Shown: positions 1 to 6,906, numbered from the stretch's first letter. The stretch is DNA of 12,831 bases from Gammaproteobacteria bacterium (GCA_030425615.1 JAUIAI010000015.1:1-12831), one strand, 5' to 3'. The notes: generated by a model from the letters alone, not told the origin. Translations and numbers: made by a program.

Positions 1-367
1 CGTAGGCCTGGGCGATCGCCGGGAGCGCGGGCAGTTCGACTGAGCCGTAGGTCCGGAGACGGCGGGTGTACTTGGACAGCAGGGCCATGTCCCCCGCGAT
101 CGCGGCGGCGTCCGGATAGCGGCGCTCGAGCGGACTGTCCCAACGTTGATAGGCGTTGTAGGCGAGACCGCCGATGGCGCCCTCGTGAACGGGCATCGGG
201 CGCTCGGGATGGGTCAGCCACCAGCCAGCGATGTTGGCCAGCGCAACCAGCAACGCGACGATTGCCGCGGAGCGCCAGGCCCCGGCGCGACGCCGTCGCG
301 GCTCGGCGACGACGGTGGAGCCGAGCGGCACGTCGGCCAGCGGGCCGAGAGTCGAATCGTTCTTCAT
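1..367 (-). CDS. ndvB: Periplasmic beta-glucan synthase NdvB-like, N-terminal part (runs off the window)
   Basis: Only the first 122 codons are present; the gene continues past the left edge. Residues 24-27 are a basic patch (RRRR), followed by one membrane segment at about 30-50 and then the start of a GH17-like domain (GLAYNAYQ at 67-74, LRTYGSVELPALPAIAQAY at 104-122). The same elements occur in the GH17 domain of the divergent gene that starts near 765, so the two are paralogous over this stretch. Known NdvB proteins of Pseudomonas and Bradyrhizobium have a GH17-like domain followed by a membrane GT2 glycosyltransferase that makes beta-1,3-glucan exported to the periplasm. The GT2 part is not visible here, so the NdvB call rests on the N-terminus and on the ndvC-like neighbour. 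Start: ATG at 365-367; only a weak ribosome binding site precedes it. A stand-alone GH17 protein cannot be excluded. Confidence 0.7.
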   Translation of the reverse strand, partial: MKNDSTLGPLADVPLGSTVVAEPRRRRAGAWRSAAIVALLVALANIAGWWLTHPERPMPVHEGAIGGLAYNAYQRWDSPLERRYPDAAAIAGDMALLSKYTRRLRTYGSVELPALPAIAQAY

Positions 368-669
368 GGTCCAGCCAGGCAAGAGGACGCCCACGGTACG
401 AGTCGAGGGCGCAAAGCACCATGCCGCACCCGGTTACGCCGGGTACGACCCGATTCCTGTCTTCCTCTTCCCTGCACCTGGGTGGTCGGCGGAACCGGCG
501 CGAGCCGGCTCGTCGGGCGGCCGAAACCACCCGGCGGGTATGCGCCACCAGGATCGACTAATGTCATGCATCAGCACGCGCTGACGCCGCCACGGTGAGC
601 GTGGAACGGGTGGCAGTGCGAGCGATGCAAGCGGGGCAAAATAAGCGAAAATCCCCGCCTGGGAGCCCT

Positions 670-705
670 GATCCGAAAGCCTGGACACCAGGGGCACCCC
701 GGATC
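670..705 (+). promoter_or_regulatory. Nested hairpin in the leader of the ndvC-like gene
   Basis: GATCCG at 670-675 can pair with CGGATC at 700-705. Inside it CCTGG (680-684) pairs with CCAGG (688-692) around a 3-nt ACA loop. CCGGATCCGG at 699-708 is itself a perfect 10-bp palindrome. The structure ends about 60 bp before the preferred ATG at 765, so it would sit in the 5' leader if transcription starts upstream. It matches no riboswitch class I know, and in GC-rich DNA such pairing can be chance. Confidence 0.3.
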
Positions 706-733
706 CGGAACGGACTCTCATAGTCGGCGAAGT

Positions 734-758
734 GTACGCTGACTTCCCTTTAGCGTAC
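734..758. repeat. Inverted repeat GTACGCT / AGCGTAC near the ndvC-like start
   Basis: Perfect 7-bp arms at 734-740 and 752-758 are separated by 11 bp, in DNA that is AT-richer than its surroundings. It lies just upstream of ATG 765. If the alternative GTG at 732 were the start, the repeat would be inside the first nine codons. It could be an operator for a dimeric regulator or a hairpin near the ribosome binding site. No regulator family is assigned. Confidence 0.4.
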
Positions 759-764
759 GCGTGG

Positions 765-2432
765 ATGTGTAAACATTGGTATCCGTTGGGTGCGCCGCCC
801 GGGATCATCGGCGCCGTGTTCGGATCGTTGGCGGTCTGGGGCCTGCTGGCCGCCCTGGTCGCCACGGCGCTTCTCTGGATCACGCCCCGCGCGCTCCCGG
901 AAGCGCCCTCCGACAGCCGCTTCGCGTGCCTCTCCTATTCCCCCTGGCGGGTCGGAAGTGAGTCCCCACTCAAGGATGACGTCATCTCGGAAGCACGCAT
1001 CGAACACGATCTGCGCCGGCTTCGCGACGTCACCGATTGCGTGCGGACCTACTCGAGCCAGCTCGGGATGGATGCGGTTCCGGCCGTCGCGGCGCAGCTC
1101 GGCATGCGGGTCCTGCAAGGCATCTGGATTTCGCGCGATCCCCTCGCGAACGCCGCGGAGATCGAGGCAGGACTGGCCGCGGCCGGACGGGCACCCGCCG
1201 CTGTCCGGGCGCTGGTCGTCGGCAACGAGGTGCTGCTGCGGCGGGAGCAGACGCCCGAGGCGCTGGAAGACCTGATCCGTCAGGTCGCGGCCCGTTCACC
1301 GGTGCCCGTCACCTATGCGGACGTCTGGGAGTTCTGGCACCCGAACGAAGGGCTGGCCGACGCCGTCGACATCGTCACCGTCCACATCCTGCCTTACTGG
1401 GAAGACGAGCCGCGCGGGATCGCGGATGCAGTGGCCCACGTGCGCGACATCCATGCGCAAATGAGCGCTCACTTTTCGGATAAGCCGGTGATCATCGGCG
1501 AGACTGGCTGGCCGGACGCCGGCCGACAGCGCGGGCCCGCCGAACCGGGTCATCGGGCACAGGCGGCTTTCACGCGGCAATGGATCGCAGCAGCAGCGGA
1601 ATCGGGCATCGACTACAACCTCATCGAAGCCTTCGACCAACCCTGGAAGCGGCAGCACGAGGGCGCCATGGGCGGGGCATGGGGGGTGCTGACCCCGGAG
1701 GCCGAACCCAAGTTTCCACTGACCGGACCGATCGCCGAAGCGCCCCTTCTCGGCCGCCTGATGCTGGGCGGAGCGGGCGTCGGTCTGTCACTCGGGCTGC
1801 TCCTGACGCAGTCCGCTCGCCGGGCGGGCCTCGCGCGAACGGGACGCTGGCGGCGCGGGGCCGCGCCGGCGCTCCTGGGCAGTCTGGGCGCCTTGCTGCC
1901 GTGGCAATGGGAAACGGTGGTCGTCTGGGCGCGAACGCCGCTGGAATGGGCGGCCATGGGTGGCTTCGCGCTGCTCGGCGTCGCGTTCGTCTGGTGGGTG
2001 GCGCGGGCGCTCTGCGCGCCGGAACGCGCGTTCGCCGGAAGAACGCGCGAATCGCAACTCCTGTTCCGGTCGTTGGCAGGTGCCTGCCTGCTGTCGCTCG
2101 CCTACGTACTCGTCCTGCACGCTCTCGACGATCGTTACCGGGGTTTTCCGCTGTCGCTGTTCCTCGCGCCGGCCGCCGCGCTCATCGCTGCCCGTGCGGC
2201 ATGGCCCGGGCTCCCCGCCCTGCCGGACCATGCACGCTGGCTCCCGATACTCATCGCGGCATGCGCGGGACTCATGGCCTGGCGGGGCTGGCCGGACAAC
2301 ACTCAGGCCCTGGGCTTCTCGGCGCTCGCACTCGCCATGGCGGCCGCCTCGGCCGCGACGTCCCGCCGACGGCACGAACTCAACACCCAGACGCCTCCCA
2401 GGACCGCGGCGACGCCGGGCTCGGGACCGTAG
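765..2432 (+). CDS. ndvC: Membrane-bound GH17-family beta-glucan enzyme, NdvC-like (beta-1,6-glucan synthase type)
   Basis: Numbered from ATG 765 (555 aa), there is one membrane segment at about 13-39, a GH17 domain at about 50-325, and some seven membrane segments from about 328 to 532. The GH17 acid/base glutamate is in VGNEVLLR (E155) and the nucleophile in IIGETGWPDAGR (E246). AFDQPWK at about 289-295 is another conserved GH17 element. This layout matches NdvC of Bradyrhizobium, implicated in beta-1,6 linkages of periplasmic beta-1,3/1,6-glucans. The gene is divergent from the ndvB-like gene, as expected for partners. GH17 members of this type probably act as transglycosylases; the reaction is inferred. 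Start uncertain: GTG 732 is in frame but would add 11 codons with rare AT-rich triplets and an inverted repeat, so ATG 765 is preferred; neither has a good ribosome binding site. The 3' end overlaps the convergent gene by 130 bp. Confidence 0.8.
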   Translation: MCKHWYPLGAPPGIIGAVFGSLAVWGLLAALVATALLWITPRALPEAPSDSRFACLSYSPWRVGSESPLKDDVISEARIEHDLRRLRDVTDCVRTYSSQLGMDAVPAVAAQLGMRVLQGIWISRDPLANAAEIEAGLAAAGRAPAAVRALVVGNEVLLRREQTPEALEDLIRQVAARSPVPVTYADVWEFWHPNEGLADAVDIVTVHILPYWEDEPRGIADAVAHVRDIHAQMSAHFSDKPVIIGETGWPDAGRQRGPAEPGHRAQAAFTRQWIAAAAESGIDYNLIEAFDQPWKRQHEGAMGGAWGVLTPEAEPKFPLTGPIAEAPLLGRLMLGGAGVGLSLGLLLTQSARRAGLARTGRWRRGAAPALLGSLGALLPWQWETVVVWARTPLEWAAMGGFALLGVAFVWWVARALCAPERAFAGRTRESQLLFRSLAGACLLSLAYVLVLHALDDRYRGFPLSLFLAPAAALIAARAAWPGLPALPDHARWLPILIAACAGLMAWRGWPDNTQALGFSALALAMAAASAATSRRRHELNTQTPPRTAATPGSGP

Positions 2433-2803
2433 AGAATCGCGCCGGCGGCGGCCAGCGGCAACCCGAAGCCGAGGGCCACGACACCCCCCACTGACCGGCC
2501 CCGCCACAGGAGCAGCGCGCCGGCGGTCGCGAGCGCCAGGCCGGACCACGACAGGCGCTGCTGCTGGAAGGCGGAGATGACCGCGTCACGCAACGAACAA
2601 AGCAGATCGCGCTGCTCCGACCCGGTTGCGCAGGCCTGCGCGACCGCCGCGGGTTCCACCAGTGAGAAGCGCAGCCACGCCGCCCCCGCCGCGGCAACGA
2701 CCAGCGCGGCCAGGGGAAGCCAGAACCCGGCCCGGCCAATGGATCCGGCGGGACCGGAGGGCGGAGCCGGGTCGGTCTGCGGGGGGCGTTCGGGGTCGGG
2801 CAT
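2303..2803 (-). CDS. Small hypothetical membrane protein (four predicted helices)
   Basis: The protein has 166 aa. A Pro-rich N-terminus (1-24) is followed by a membrane segment at about 25-45 and a loop with two cysteines (C58, C69) spaced as if for a disulfide. Three closely packed hydrophobic segments follow at about 87-101, 104-125 and 130-143, then a charged Ala-rich tail. I recognise no named family, though the pattern (Cys loop, then LC-x-LRDAV-x-x-AF before the second helix) looks like a conserved uncharacterised proteobacterial membrane protein. It starts 54 bp after the acyl-CoA dehydrogenase stop on the same strand and is probably cotranscribed with it. Its last 130 bp overlap the convergent ndvC-like gene, and each gene's hydrophilic tail lies opposite the other's last membrane segment. 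Function unknown; it may belong with the glucan genes rather than with the dehydrogenase. Confidence 0.65.
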   Translation of the reverse strand: MPDPERPPQTDPAPPSGPAGSIGRAGFWLPLAALVVAAAGAAWLRFSLVEPAAVAQACATGSEQRDLLCSLRDAVISAFQQQRLSWSGLALATAGALLLWRGRSVGGVVALGFGLPLAAAGAILYGPEPGVAAVLGGVWVLSSCRRRDVAAEAAAMASASAEKPRA

Positions 2804-2857
2804 CGGAATCGGATCGGGGTCGGATCGGGCACCTGCCCGGGGGCGCGCGTAAGCGCG

Positions 2858-4036
2858 TCAGTACGACTTGGGCAGGCCGAGCACCTTTTCCGCGATGAAC
2901 GAAAGGACGAGCTGCGGGCTGACCGGTGCGATCCGGGGGATCATCGCCTCGCGCATGAAGCGCTCGACATGGTACTCGCGGGCATAGCCCATGCTTCCGT
3001 GGGTCAGAACAGCGGTCTCACAGGCACGAAACCCGGCCTCGCCTGCGGCGTACTTCGCGGCGTTGGCATGCGGCCCCGCCGGTTCTCCCCGGTCGTAGGC
3101 CCAGGCCGCCCGCCAGACGAGCAACTCGGCCGCCTCGAGCTCTATCCAGCGCTGAGCGAGCGGGTGCTGGATACCCTGGTTGCGCCCGATCTGCCGTCCG
3201 AAAACCTCACGCTCGCCGGCATAGCCGGCCGCCCGCTCGAGGGCCACCTGCCCGAGCCCGACCGCTTCGGCGGCGATGAGGATCCGCTCGGGATTGAGAC
3301 CATGGAGGATGTAATGGAAACCCCGCCCTTCCTCGCCGATGCGGTCCTCCAGGGGGATCTCGAGATCATCGATGAAGAGTTGATTCGAGTCGACGGCCTT
3401 GCGGCCCATCTTGTCGATTTCGCGGACCTCGATGCGCGAGCGATCGAAGCGGGTGTAGAACAACGTCAGGCCCGCCGTGGCCGGCAGCCCCTCCGCCTCG
3501 AGCGCTTCCGGCGTTCGGGTTCGGGCGAGAAGCAGCATCCGGTCCGCCACCTGCGCCGTGGAGATCCAGAGTTTCTGGCCGCTCACCCGGTAGACGTCCC
3601 CCTCGCGACGGGCGAAGGTCTTCAGGCCCAGCGTGTTCAGACCGGCATCGGGCTCGGTGACGGCGAAGCAGGCCTTCTCCCGGCCGTCGATCAACGGCGG
3701 CAGAAAACGCTCGCGCTGGGCGGCGGTGCCGAAACGTACGACCGGCTGCAGCCCGAAGATGTTCATGTGCACGGCCGACGCGCCGGAGAAACCCGCACCC
3801 GAGCGGGCGATGGTGTGCATCAGCAGCGCCGCCTCGGTGATGCCCAGCCCGGCGCCACCGACTTCCGGCGGCATGGCGATGCCCAGCCAGCCTCCCTCTG
3901 CGCACGCCCGGTGGAATTCGTGTGGGAAGCCGCCTTCGCGGTCCAGCCTCGCCCAATAGGAGAGATCGAAGTCCGCGCAGAGCCGCGAGACGGCTTCGCG
4001 CAGCGCGATCTGATCGTCCGTGAATCCAAAGTCCAT
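2858..4036 (-). CDS. Acyl-CoA dehydrogenase
   Basis: This is a full-length 392-aa FAD flavoenzyme of the acyl-CoA dehydrogenase family, which oxidises acyl-CoA to enoyl-CoA and passes electrons to ETF in the cytoplasm. The alpha-helical N-domain (about 1-115) is followed by the beta-domain with FAVTEPDAGLNT (124-135) and KLWIST (155-160), both flavin/substrate contact motifs. The C-terminal helical domain includes REVFGRQIGRNQGIQHPLA (276-294) and MGYAREYHVER (349-359). At the position of the MCAD catalytic Glu (IYEGTSQ) this protein reads IAPVSPQ, so that base is absent. A glutamate is present in NPERILIA (E250), where isovaleryl-CoA and long-chain dehydrogenases place theirs. Substrate not predictable; a branched or unusual acyl-CoA is possible. 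Start ATG at 4034-4036, no clear ribosome binding site. Divergent from the serine hydrolase with a 44-bp gap. Confidence 0.92.
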   Translation of the reverse strand: MDFGFTDDQIALREAVSRLCADFDLSYWARLDREGGFPHEFHRACAEGGWLGIAMPPEVGGAGLGITEAALLMHTIARSGAGFSGASAVHMNIFGLQPVVRFGTAAQRERFLPPLIDGREKACFAVTEPDAGLNTLGLKTFARREGDVYRVSGQKLWISTAQVADRMLLLARTRTPEALEAEGLPATAGLTLFYTRFDRSRIEVREIDKMGRKAVDSNQLFIDDLEIPLEDRIGEEGRGFHYILHGLNPERILIAAEAVGLGQVALERAAGYAGEREVFGRQIGRNQGIQHPLAQRWIELEAAELLVWRAAWAYDRGEPAGPHANAAKYAAGEAGFRACETAVLTHGSMGYAREYHVERFMREAMIPRIAPVSPQLVLSFIAEKVLGLPKSY

Positions 4037-4080
4037 GCTGCTAATCTACCCGATTGGAACGCCCCGCACCCGCGCACAGA

Positions 4081-5145
4081 ATGAACACCCACACCGATTC
4101 CCGCTGGCACGAAACCATCGAATACGCGCTCGAGCACCAGAGCGCATGGTCGCGGGATCCGTCAACGGATGCGGAGTCGTTCGGGATCCATCACCTGGAC
4201 GATCCACCGCACAACCGCCTGCTCGGTCCCGTGTTCGCGCGCGGACCGGCCAGCGGCGCGATCGCGATCGACGGGCGCACCGTTTGCACGTGGGGTGAAC
4301 CCGATCGGCCGGACATGACGTTCAGCGTCACCAAGACTTATCTCGCGCTGACCGCCGGTGCCGCCTACGACCGCGGACTGCTGCCGCCGCTCGACGAACC
4401 CGTGCATCAGCGGGTACCGGGCCTGGGCTTCGACGATCCGCACAATGCCACCATCACCTGGGAGCAGTTGCTGCAGTTCACCAGCGAATGGCAGGGGAGC
4501 TGTTTCGGCGTGCCGGACATCGTCGACCGCTACCGGGTCGCGGGCTTCCAGCCGCCCCCCGAAACCCCGCATCGCAAGGGCGATCCCAGACCGCTTCGCG
4601 CGCCCGGGACCTATTGGGAATACAACGACGTACGCATCAACCAGTTCTCGCTCGCCCTCATGCATCTGCTGCGCCGCCCGCTGCCCGATTTCTTCGCCGA
4701 GACGGTGGCGGGGCCGCTCGGTCTGTCGCAGGGCTGGCACTGGTACGGGTACGACAACAGCTGGGTGACCCTGGACGGCCGGCGCATGCAAAGCGTACCG
4801 GGCGGCGGTCACTGGGGCGGGGGGATGCGGATCAGCGCGCTGGACCAGCTCCGCGTTGCGCAGATGATGCTCGACGGCGGCGTCTGGCAGGGCTCCCGCG
4901 TGCTGTCCGCAGACTGGCTCGAGCGAATGCTCACGCCCTGCCCGATCGCGCCGTTCTACGGCTACTTCACATGGCTGAACCGAGGCCACCGACCCGTGCC
5001 GTCGGCGGATCCGGGCGATTTCTTCGCCATCGGCGTCGGAGCCCAGGTGATCTGGCACAGCCCGTTACGCCGGCTCGTGGCGGCGATCCGTTGGTTCGAC
5101 TTCGATGCCTTCGACGGGCTGGTGGCTTGCGTGGACAGGGCCTGA
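4081..5145 (+). CDS. Beta-lactamase-fold serine hydrolase (class C / esterase-like family)
   Basis: The protein has 354 aa. The serine-lysine catalytic pair is in FSVTK (S82, K85), the SxxK motif of the PBP/beta-lactamase superfamily. The second motif is around WEYNDVRIN (Y181-N182), with Y-N adjacent rather than the textbook Y-x-N. GGGHWGGGMRISALDQLR (241-258) and FAIGVGAQVIWHSP (315-328) fit the conserved glycine-rich and KTG-equivalent regions. No signal peptide or membrane segment is seen, so it should be cytoplasmic, which argues against a role as a periplasmic beta-lactamase or cell-wall enzyme and for an esterase or amidase. ATG 4081 is preferred over an in-frame TTG at 4054, although neither has a strong ribosome binding site. 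The divergent acyl-CoA dehydrogenase 44 bp away suggests shared control, perhaps hydrolysing an ester whose acid feeds that enzyme (inference). Confidence 0.85.
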   Translation: MNTHTDSRWHETIEYALEHQSAWSRDPSTDAESFGIHHLDDPPHNRLLGPVFARGPASGAIAIDGRTVCTWGEPDRPDMTFSVTKTYLALTAGAAYDRGLLPPLDEPVHQRVPGLGFDDPHNATITWEQLLQFTSEWQGSCFGVPDIVDRYRVAGFQPPPETPHRKGDPRPLRAPGTYWEYNDVRINQFSLALMHLLRRPLPDFFAETVAGPLGLSQGWHWYGYDNSWVTLDGRRMQSVPGGGHWGGGMRISALDQLRVAQMMLDGGVWQGSRVLSADWLERMLTPCPIAPFYGYFTWLNRGHRPVPSADPGDFFAIGVGAQVIWHSPLRRLVAAIRWFDFDAFDGLVACVDRA

Positions 5146-5186
5146 TGATCGCCAGGGTGCGGGTCGGCCAGGGGCTGCCGGACTGG

Positions 5187-5205
5187 CCGGCCGTTCGTCG
5201 GCCGG
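5187..5205 (+). terminator. GC hairpin downstream of the serine hydrolase gene
   Basis: A perfect 7-bp stem (CCGGCCG at 5187-5193, CGGCCGG at 5199-5205) with loop TTCGT begins 42 bp after the stop codon. The stem is strong but no T-run follows, so a role as an intrinsic terminator is only possible. Confidence 0.35.
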
Positions 5206-5501
5206 GCCTGCTGCAACTGAACCGGCAGGCCGCTTCATGGCACCCACGTTCGTCTGACGCTGAACGGTCCACCCGCCGTGGATGCGTGCCCAGGACCCCG
5301 AAGATCGCCGGCATCTCGAAGGTGTCGAGCCGGAAAGCGCGTATGTAACCGCTTCCATTGCAAGTCCTTCTCATTCAATGATGACGGATTCCGCGAGCGC
5401 ATTTGATCTGTCTCAGAATTACGAAGCAATCCTCCCAGACGGGGCTTGCATTTCACGAAGAGGGAGCGGAGGATAGAGGTTGTAACGAAATATGTCGTAA
5501 C

Positions 5502-5546
5502 GTGACGGTGAGTACATCACCGCTCGAATGTGAGTTCACACTTCAC
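5502..5546. promoter_or_regulatory. Cluster of GTGA/TCAC half-sites upstream of the C-methyltransferase
   Basis: Within 45 bp there are three GTGA (5502, 5508, 5530) and three TCAC (5517, 5536, 5543) tetramers in a nearly symmetric order. They form a perfect inverted repeat CGGTGA/TCACCG (5506-5511/5517-5522, loop GTACA) and another, TGTGA/TCACA (5529-5533/5536-5540, 2-bp spacer). The near-identical octamers TGAGTACA (5509) and TGAGTTCA (5531) are 22 bp apart, two helical turns. The cluster ends 17 bp before the start codon, so it could be a repressor operator or, as RNA, hairpins that hide the ribosome binding region. The regulator is unknown. Confidence 0.45.
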
Positions 5547-5563
5547 AGACTGGTCCCTGGCAA

Positions 5564-6874
5564 ATGACGATCGCAACCGCTATCCACAAAACGACTGTGC
5601 CCGAACCGTCCACGGTCGGTGCATACCTTCCCCGTTCAGCGAGTTTCGGCCGATGCCGCTTCTGCAGCGCCGAACTGCGCGACGTCATGGCCGATCTCGG
5701 AATGCAGCCGGTGGCCAACGCCTACCGGGCGTTCGACCAGATCAACCGGATGGAGCCGTTCTTCCCGTTGCGGGCCCTGGTGTGCTCGAACTGCATGCTC
5801 GTACAGGCGCAGGAATTCGAGACGGCGGACAAGCTTTTCTCTGACGATTACGCCTATTTCTCGTCTTTTTCGGATTCTTTCCTGAATCATGCGCGCAGAT
5901 ACGCGCACGAATCGATCCGACGGTTCGGTCTGGACTGCCACAGCCGGGTCGTGGAAGTGGCCTCGAATGACGGCTATCTGCTGCGCTGGTTCCATGAACA
6001 GGGCATCCCGGTTCTGGGCATCGAGCCGACGGCCAGCACCGCCCAGGCCGCGGCGGCCATGGGCATCCCGGTGCACTCAAGCTTCTTCGGCGTCAAGACC
6101 GCCCGCGAACTGCGCGCCGTCGGGGTCCAGGCCGATCTGATGCCGGCGAACAACGTGGTCGCTCACGTGCCGGACATCAACGACTTCATCGAGGGCTTCC
6201 GCATCCTGCTCAAGCCCAAGGGCGTGGCGAGTTTCGAGTTCCACCACGTCATGAACCTGCTGCGGCTGAACCAGTTCGACACGATCTACCACGAGCACTA
6301 CTACTACCATTCGCTCGCCACGTTCCGGCGCATCCTCCACGAGCACAAGCTGGACGTCTTCGACGTGGAGAAACTTCCCACCCACGGGGGTTCGCTGCGC
6401 GTGTTCGTGCAACACGCCGGCTCCGGCATCCATGCGGTCAGCGAGCGGGTCGAACAGGTGCTGCGCGAAGAGCGTCTGGCCGGGCTGGACAGAGTCGAGA
6501 CGTATCTGGGCCTGAACGATCGCATCCGGACCATGAAGCACAACCTGCTCTCGGTGTTGATCCAGGCCAAACGCGAAGGCAAGCGCATCGCCGCCTACGG
6601 CGCGCCGGCCAAGGGCAACACGCTGCTGAACTTCGCGGGCGTGCGCAACGACTTCATCGACTACACGGTGGACCGCAATCCGGCCAAGCAGCAGCACATG
6701 CTTCCGGGCACCATGATCCCCATTCTCTCGCCCGACGTGGTGTTCGAGACCAAACCGGATCTGCTGCTGGTGCTCATCTGGAACCTGTTCGACGAGGTAC
6801 AGGAGCAGATGTCGGACATTCGCTCCTGGGGCGGTCGCTTCATGGTGGCCATGCCCGAGGTGCGCGTGATCTGA
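5564..6874 (+). CDS. SAM-dependent sugar C-methyltransferase (TylC3/NovU/TcaB9 family)
   Basis: The protein has 436 aa, the usual length for the family. The N-terminal zinc-binding domain has two Cys pairs, CRFC (C31, C34) and CSNC (C74, C77). The SAM-binding domain begins with VVEVASNDGYLL (129-140). The C-terminal domain carries THGGSLRVF (273-281) and AYGAPAKGNTLLN (344-356). These enzymes add a methyl carbon to position 3 of a dTDP- or CDP-4-keto-sugar. The catalytic residues described for TcaB9 all have counterparts at matching spacing: Y96, H201 (in NNVVAHVPD) and Y242/E244/H245 in the YHEH motif. It should be active on a nucleotide 4-keto-sugar, yet no nucleotidyltransferase, dehydratase or glycosyltransferase gene is in the window. 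ATG 5564 lacks a good ribosome binding site; the preceding 60 bp are packed with inverted repeats. The next gene follows after 120 bp with a large hairpin between. Confidence 0.9.
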   Translation: MTIATAIHKTTVPEPSTVGAYLPRSASFGRCRFCSAELRDVMADLGMQPVANAYRAFDQINRMEPFFPLRALVCSNCMLVQAQEFETADKLFSDDYAYFSSFSDSFLNHARRYAHESIRRFGLDCHSRVVEVASNDGYLLRWFHEQGIPVLGIEPTASTAQAAAAMGIPVHSSFFGVKTARELRAVGVQADLMPANNVVAHVPDINDFIEGFRILLKPKGVASFEFHHVMNLLRLNQFDTIYHEHYYYHSLATFRRILHEHKLDVFDVEKLPTHGGSLRVFVQHAGSGIHAVSERVEQVLREERLAGLDRVETYLGLNDRIRTMKHNLLSVLIQAKREGKRIAAYGAPAKGNTLLNFAGVRNDFIDYTVDRNPAKQQHMLPGTMIPILSPDVVFETKPDLLLVLIWNLFDEVQEQMSDIRSWGGRFMVAMPEVRVI

Positions 6875-6889
6875 CGCCCCGATGGCTGA

Positions 6890-6903
6890 CCGAAAGTCTT
6901 CGG
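6890..6903 (+). repeat. Small inverted repeat after the C-methyltransferase stop
   Basis: CCGAA (6890-6894) and TTCGG (6899-6903) form a perfect 5-bp stem with loop AGTC, starting 16 bp after the stop codon. It is followed 3 bp later by the much larger 21-bp inverted repeat and may be part of the same processing or termination element. Confidence 0.35.
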
Positions 6904-6906
6904 CCC

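Larger units (their letters stand above)
368..764. other. Divergent intergenic region rich in short inverted repeats
   Basis: About 400 bp lie between the divergent ndvB-like and ndvC-like starts, and no convincing gene was found here. The region is rich in small perfect inverted repeats: 428-433/439-444 (ACCCGG, 5-nt loop), 495-499/504-508 (CCGGC, 4-nt loop), 631-636/653-658 (GCGGGG, A-rich 16-nt loop), a nested structure at 670-705 and a pair at 734-758. It should hold promoters for both genes. No pair of -35 and -10 boxes was good enough to name. The short frames crossing it have no recognisable protein features. Confidence 0.6.
5146..5563. other. Non-coding interval upstream of the C-methyltransferase
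   Basis: These 418 bp contain no gene I can support. The first 200 bp keep the GC-rich character of the neighbours and hold a hairpin at 5187-5205. From about 5345 the DNA becomes clearly AT-richer, typical of a promoter region. Two GTAACG direct repeats occur at 5482-5487 and 5497-5502, 15 bp apart, and a cluster of GTGA/TCAC elements follows at 5502-5546. On the minus strand an ATG at 5358 has a good ribosome binding site (GAGAAGGA) but leads into a frame without recognisable protein character, perhaps a remnant. Confidence 0.6.

Noticed and set aside
601..720. Possible riboswitch (c-di-GMP-like GCGGGGCAAA, CGAAA elements)
   Set aside because: The conserved core of the GEMM class and of other riboswitches I know could not be laid out on this sequence.
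2790..2829. Short imperfect repeats of ATCGG/TCGGG
   Set aside because: They are irregular and cover only about 40 bp around the start of the small membrane protein; no tandem unit is maintained.
4488..5348. Long plus-strand frame overlapping and extending beyond the serine hydrolase gene
   Set aside because: It is out of frame with the SxxK-containing protein and low in recognisable features; the extension past 5145 shows no homology I can recognise.
5065..5358. Minus-strand frame starting at an ATG with a good GAGAAGGA ribosome binding site
   Set aside because: The 97 residues have no recognisable motif, poor GC bias at third codon positions, and the frame runs into the serine hydrolase gene on the opposite strand.
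5529..5540. TGTGA...TCACA resembling a CRP/FNR-type site
   Set aside because: The half-sites are separated by 2 bp, not the 6 bp (CRP) or 4 bp (FNR TTGAT-type) required, so it is reported only as part of the GTGA/TCAC cluster.
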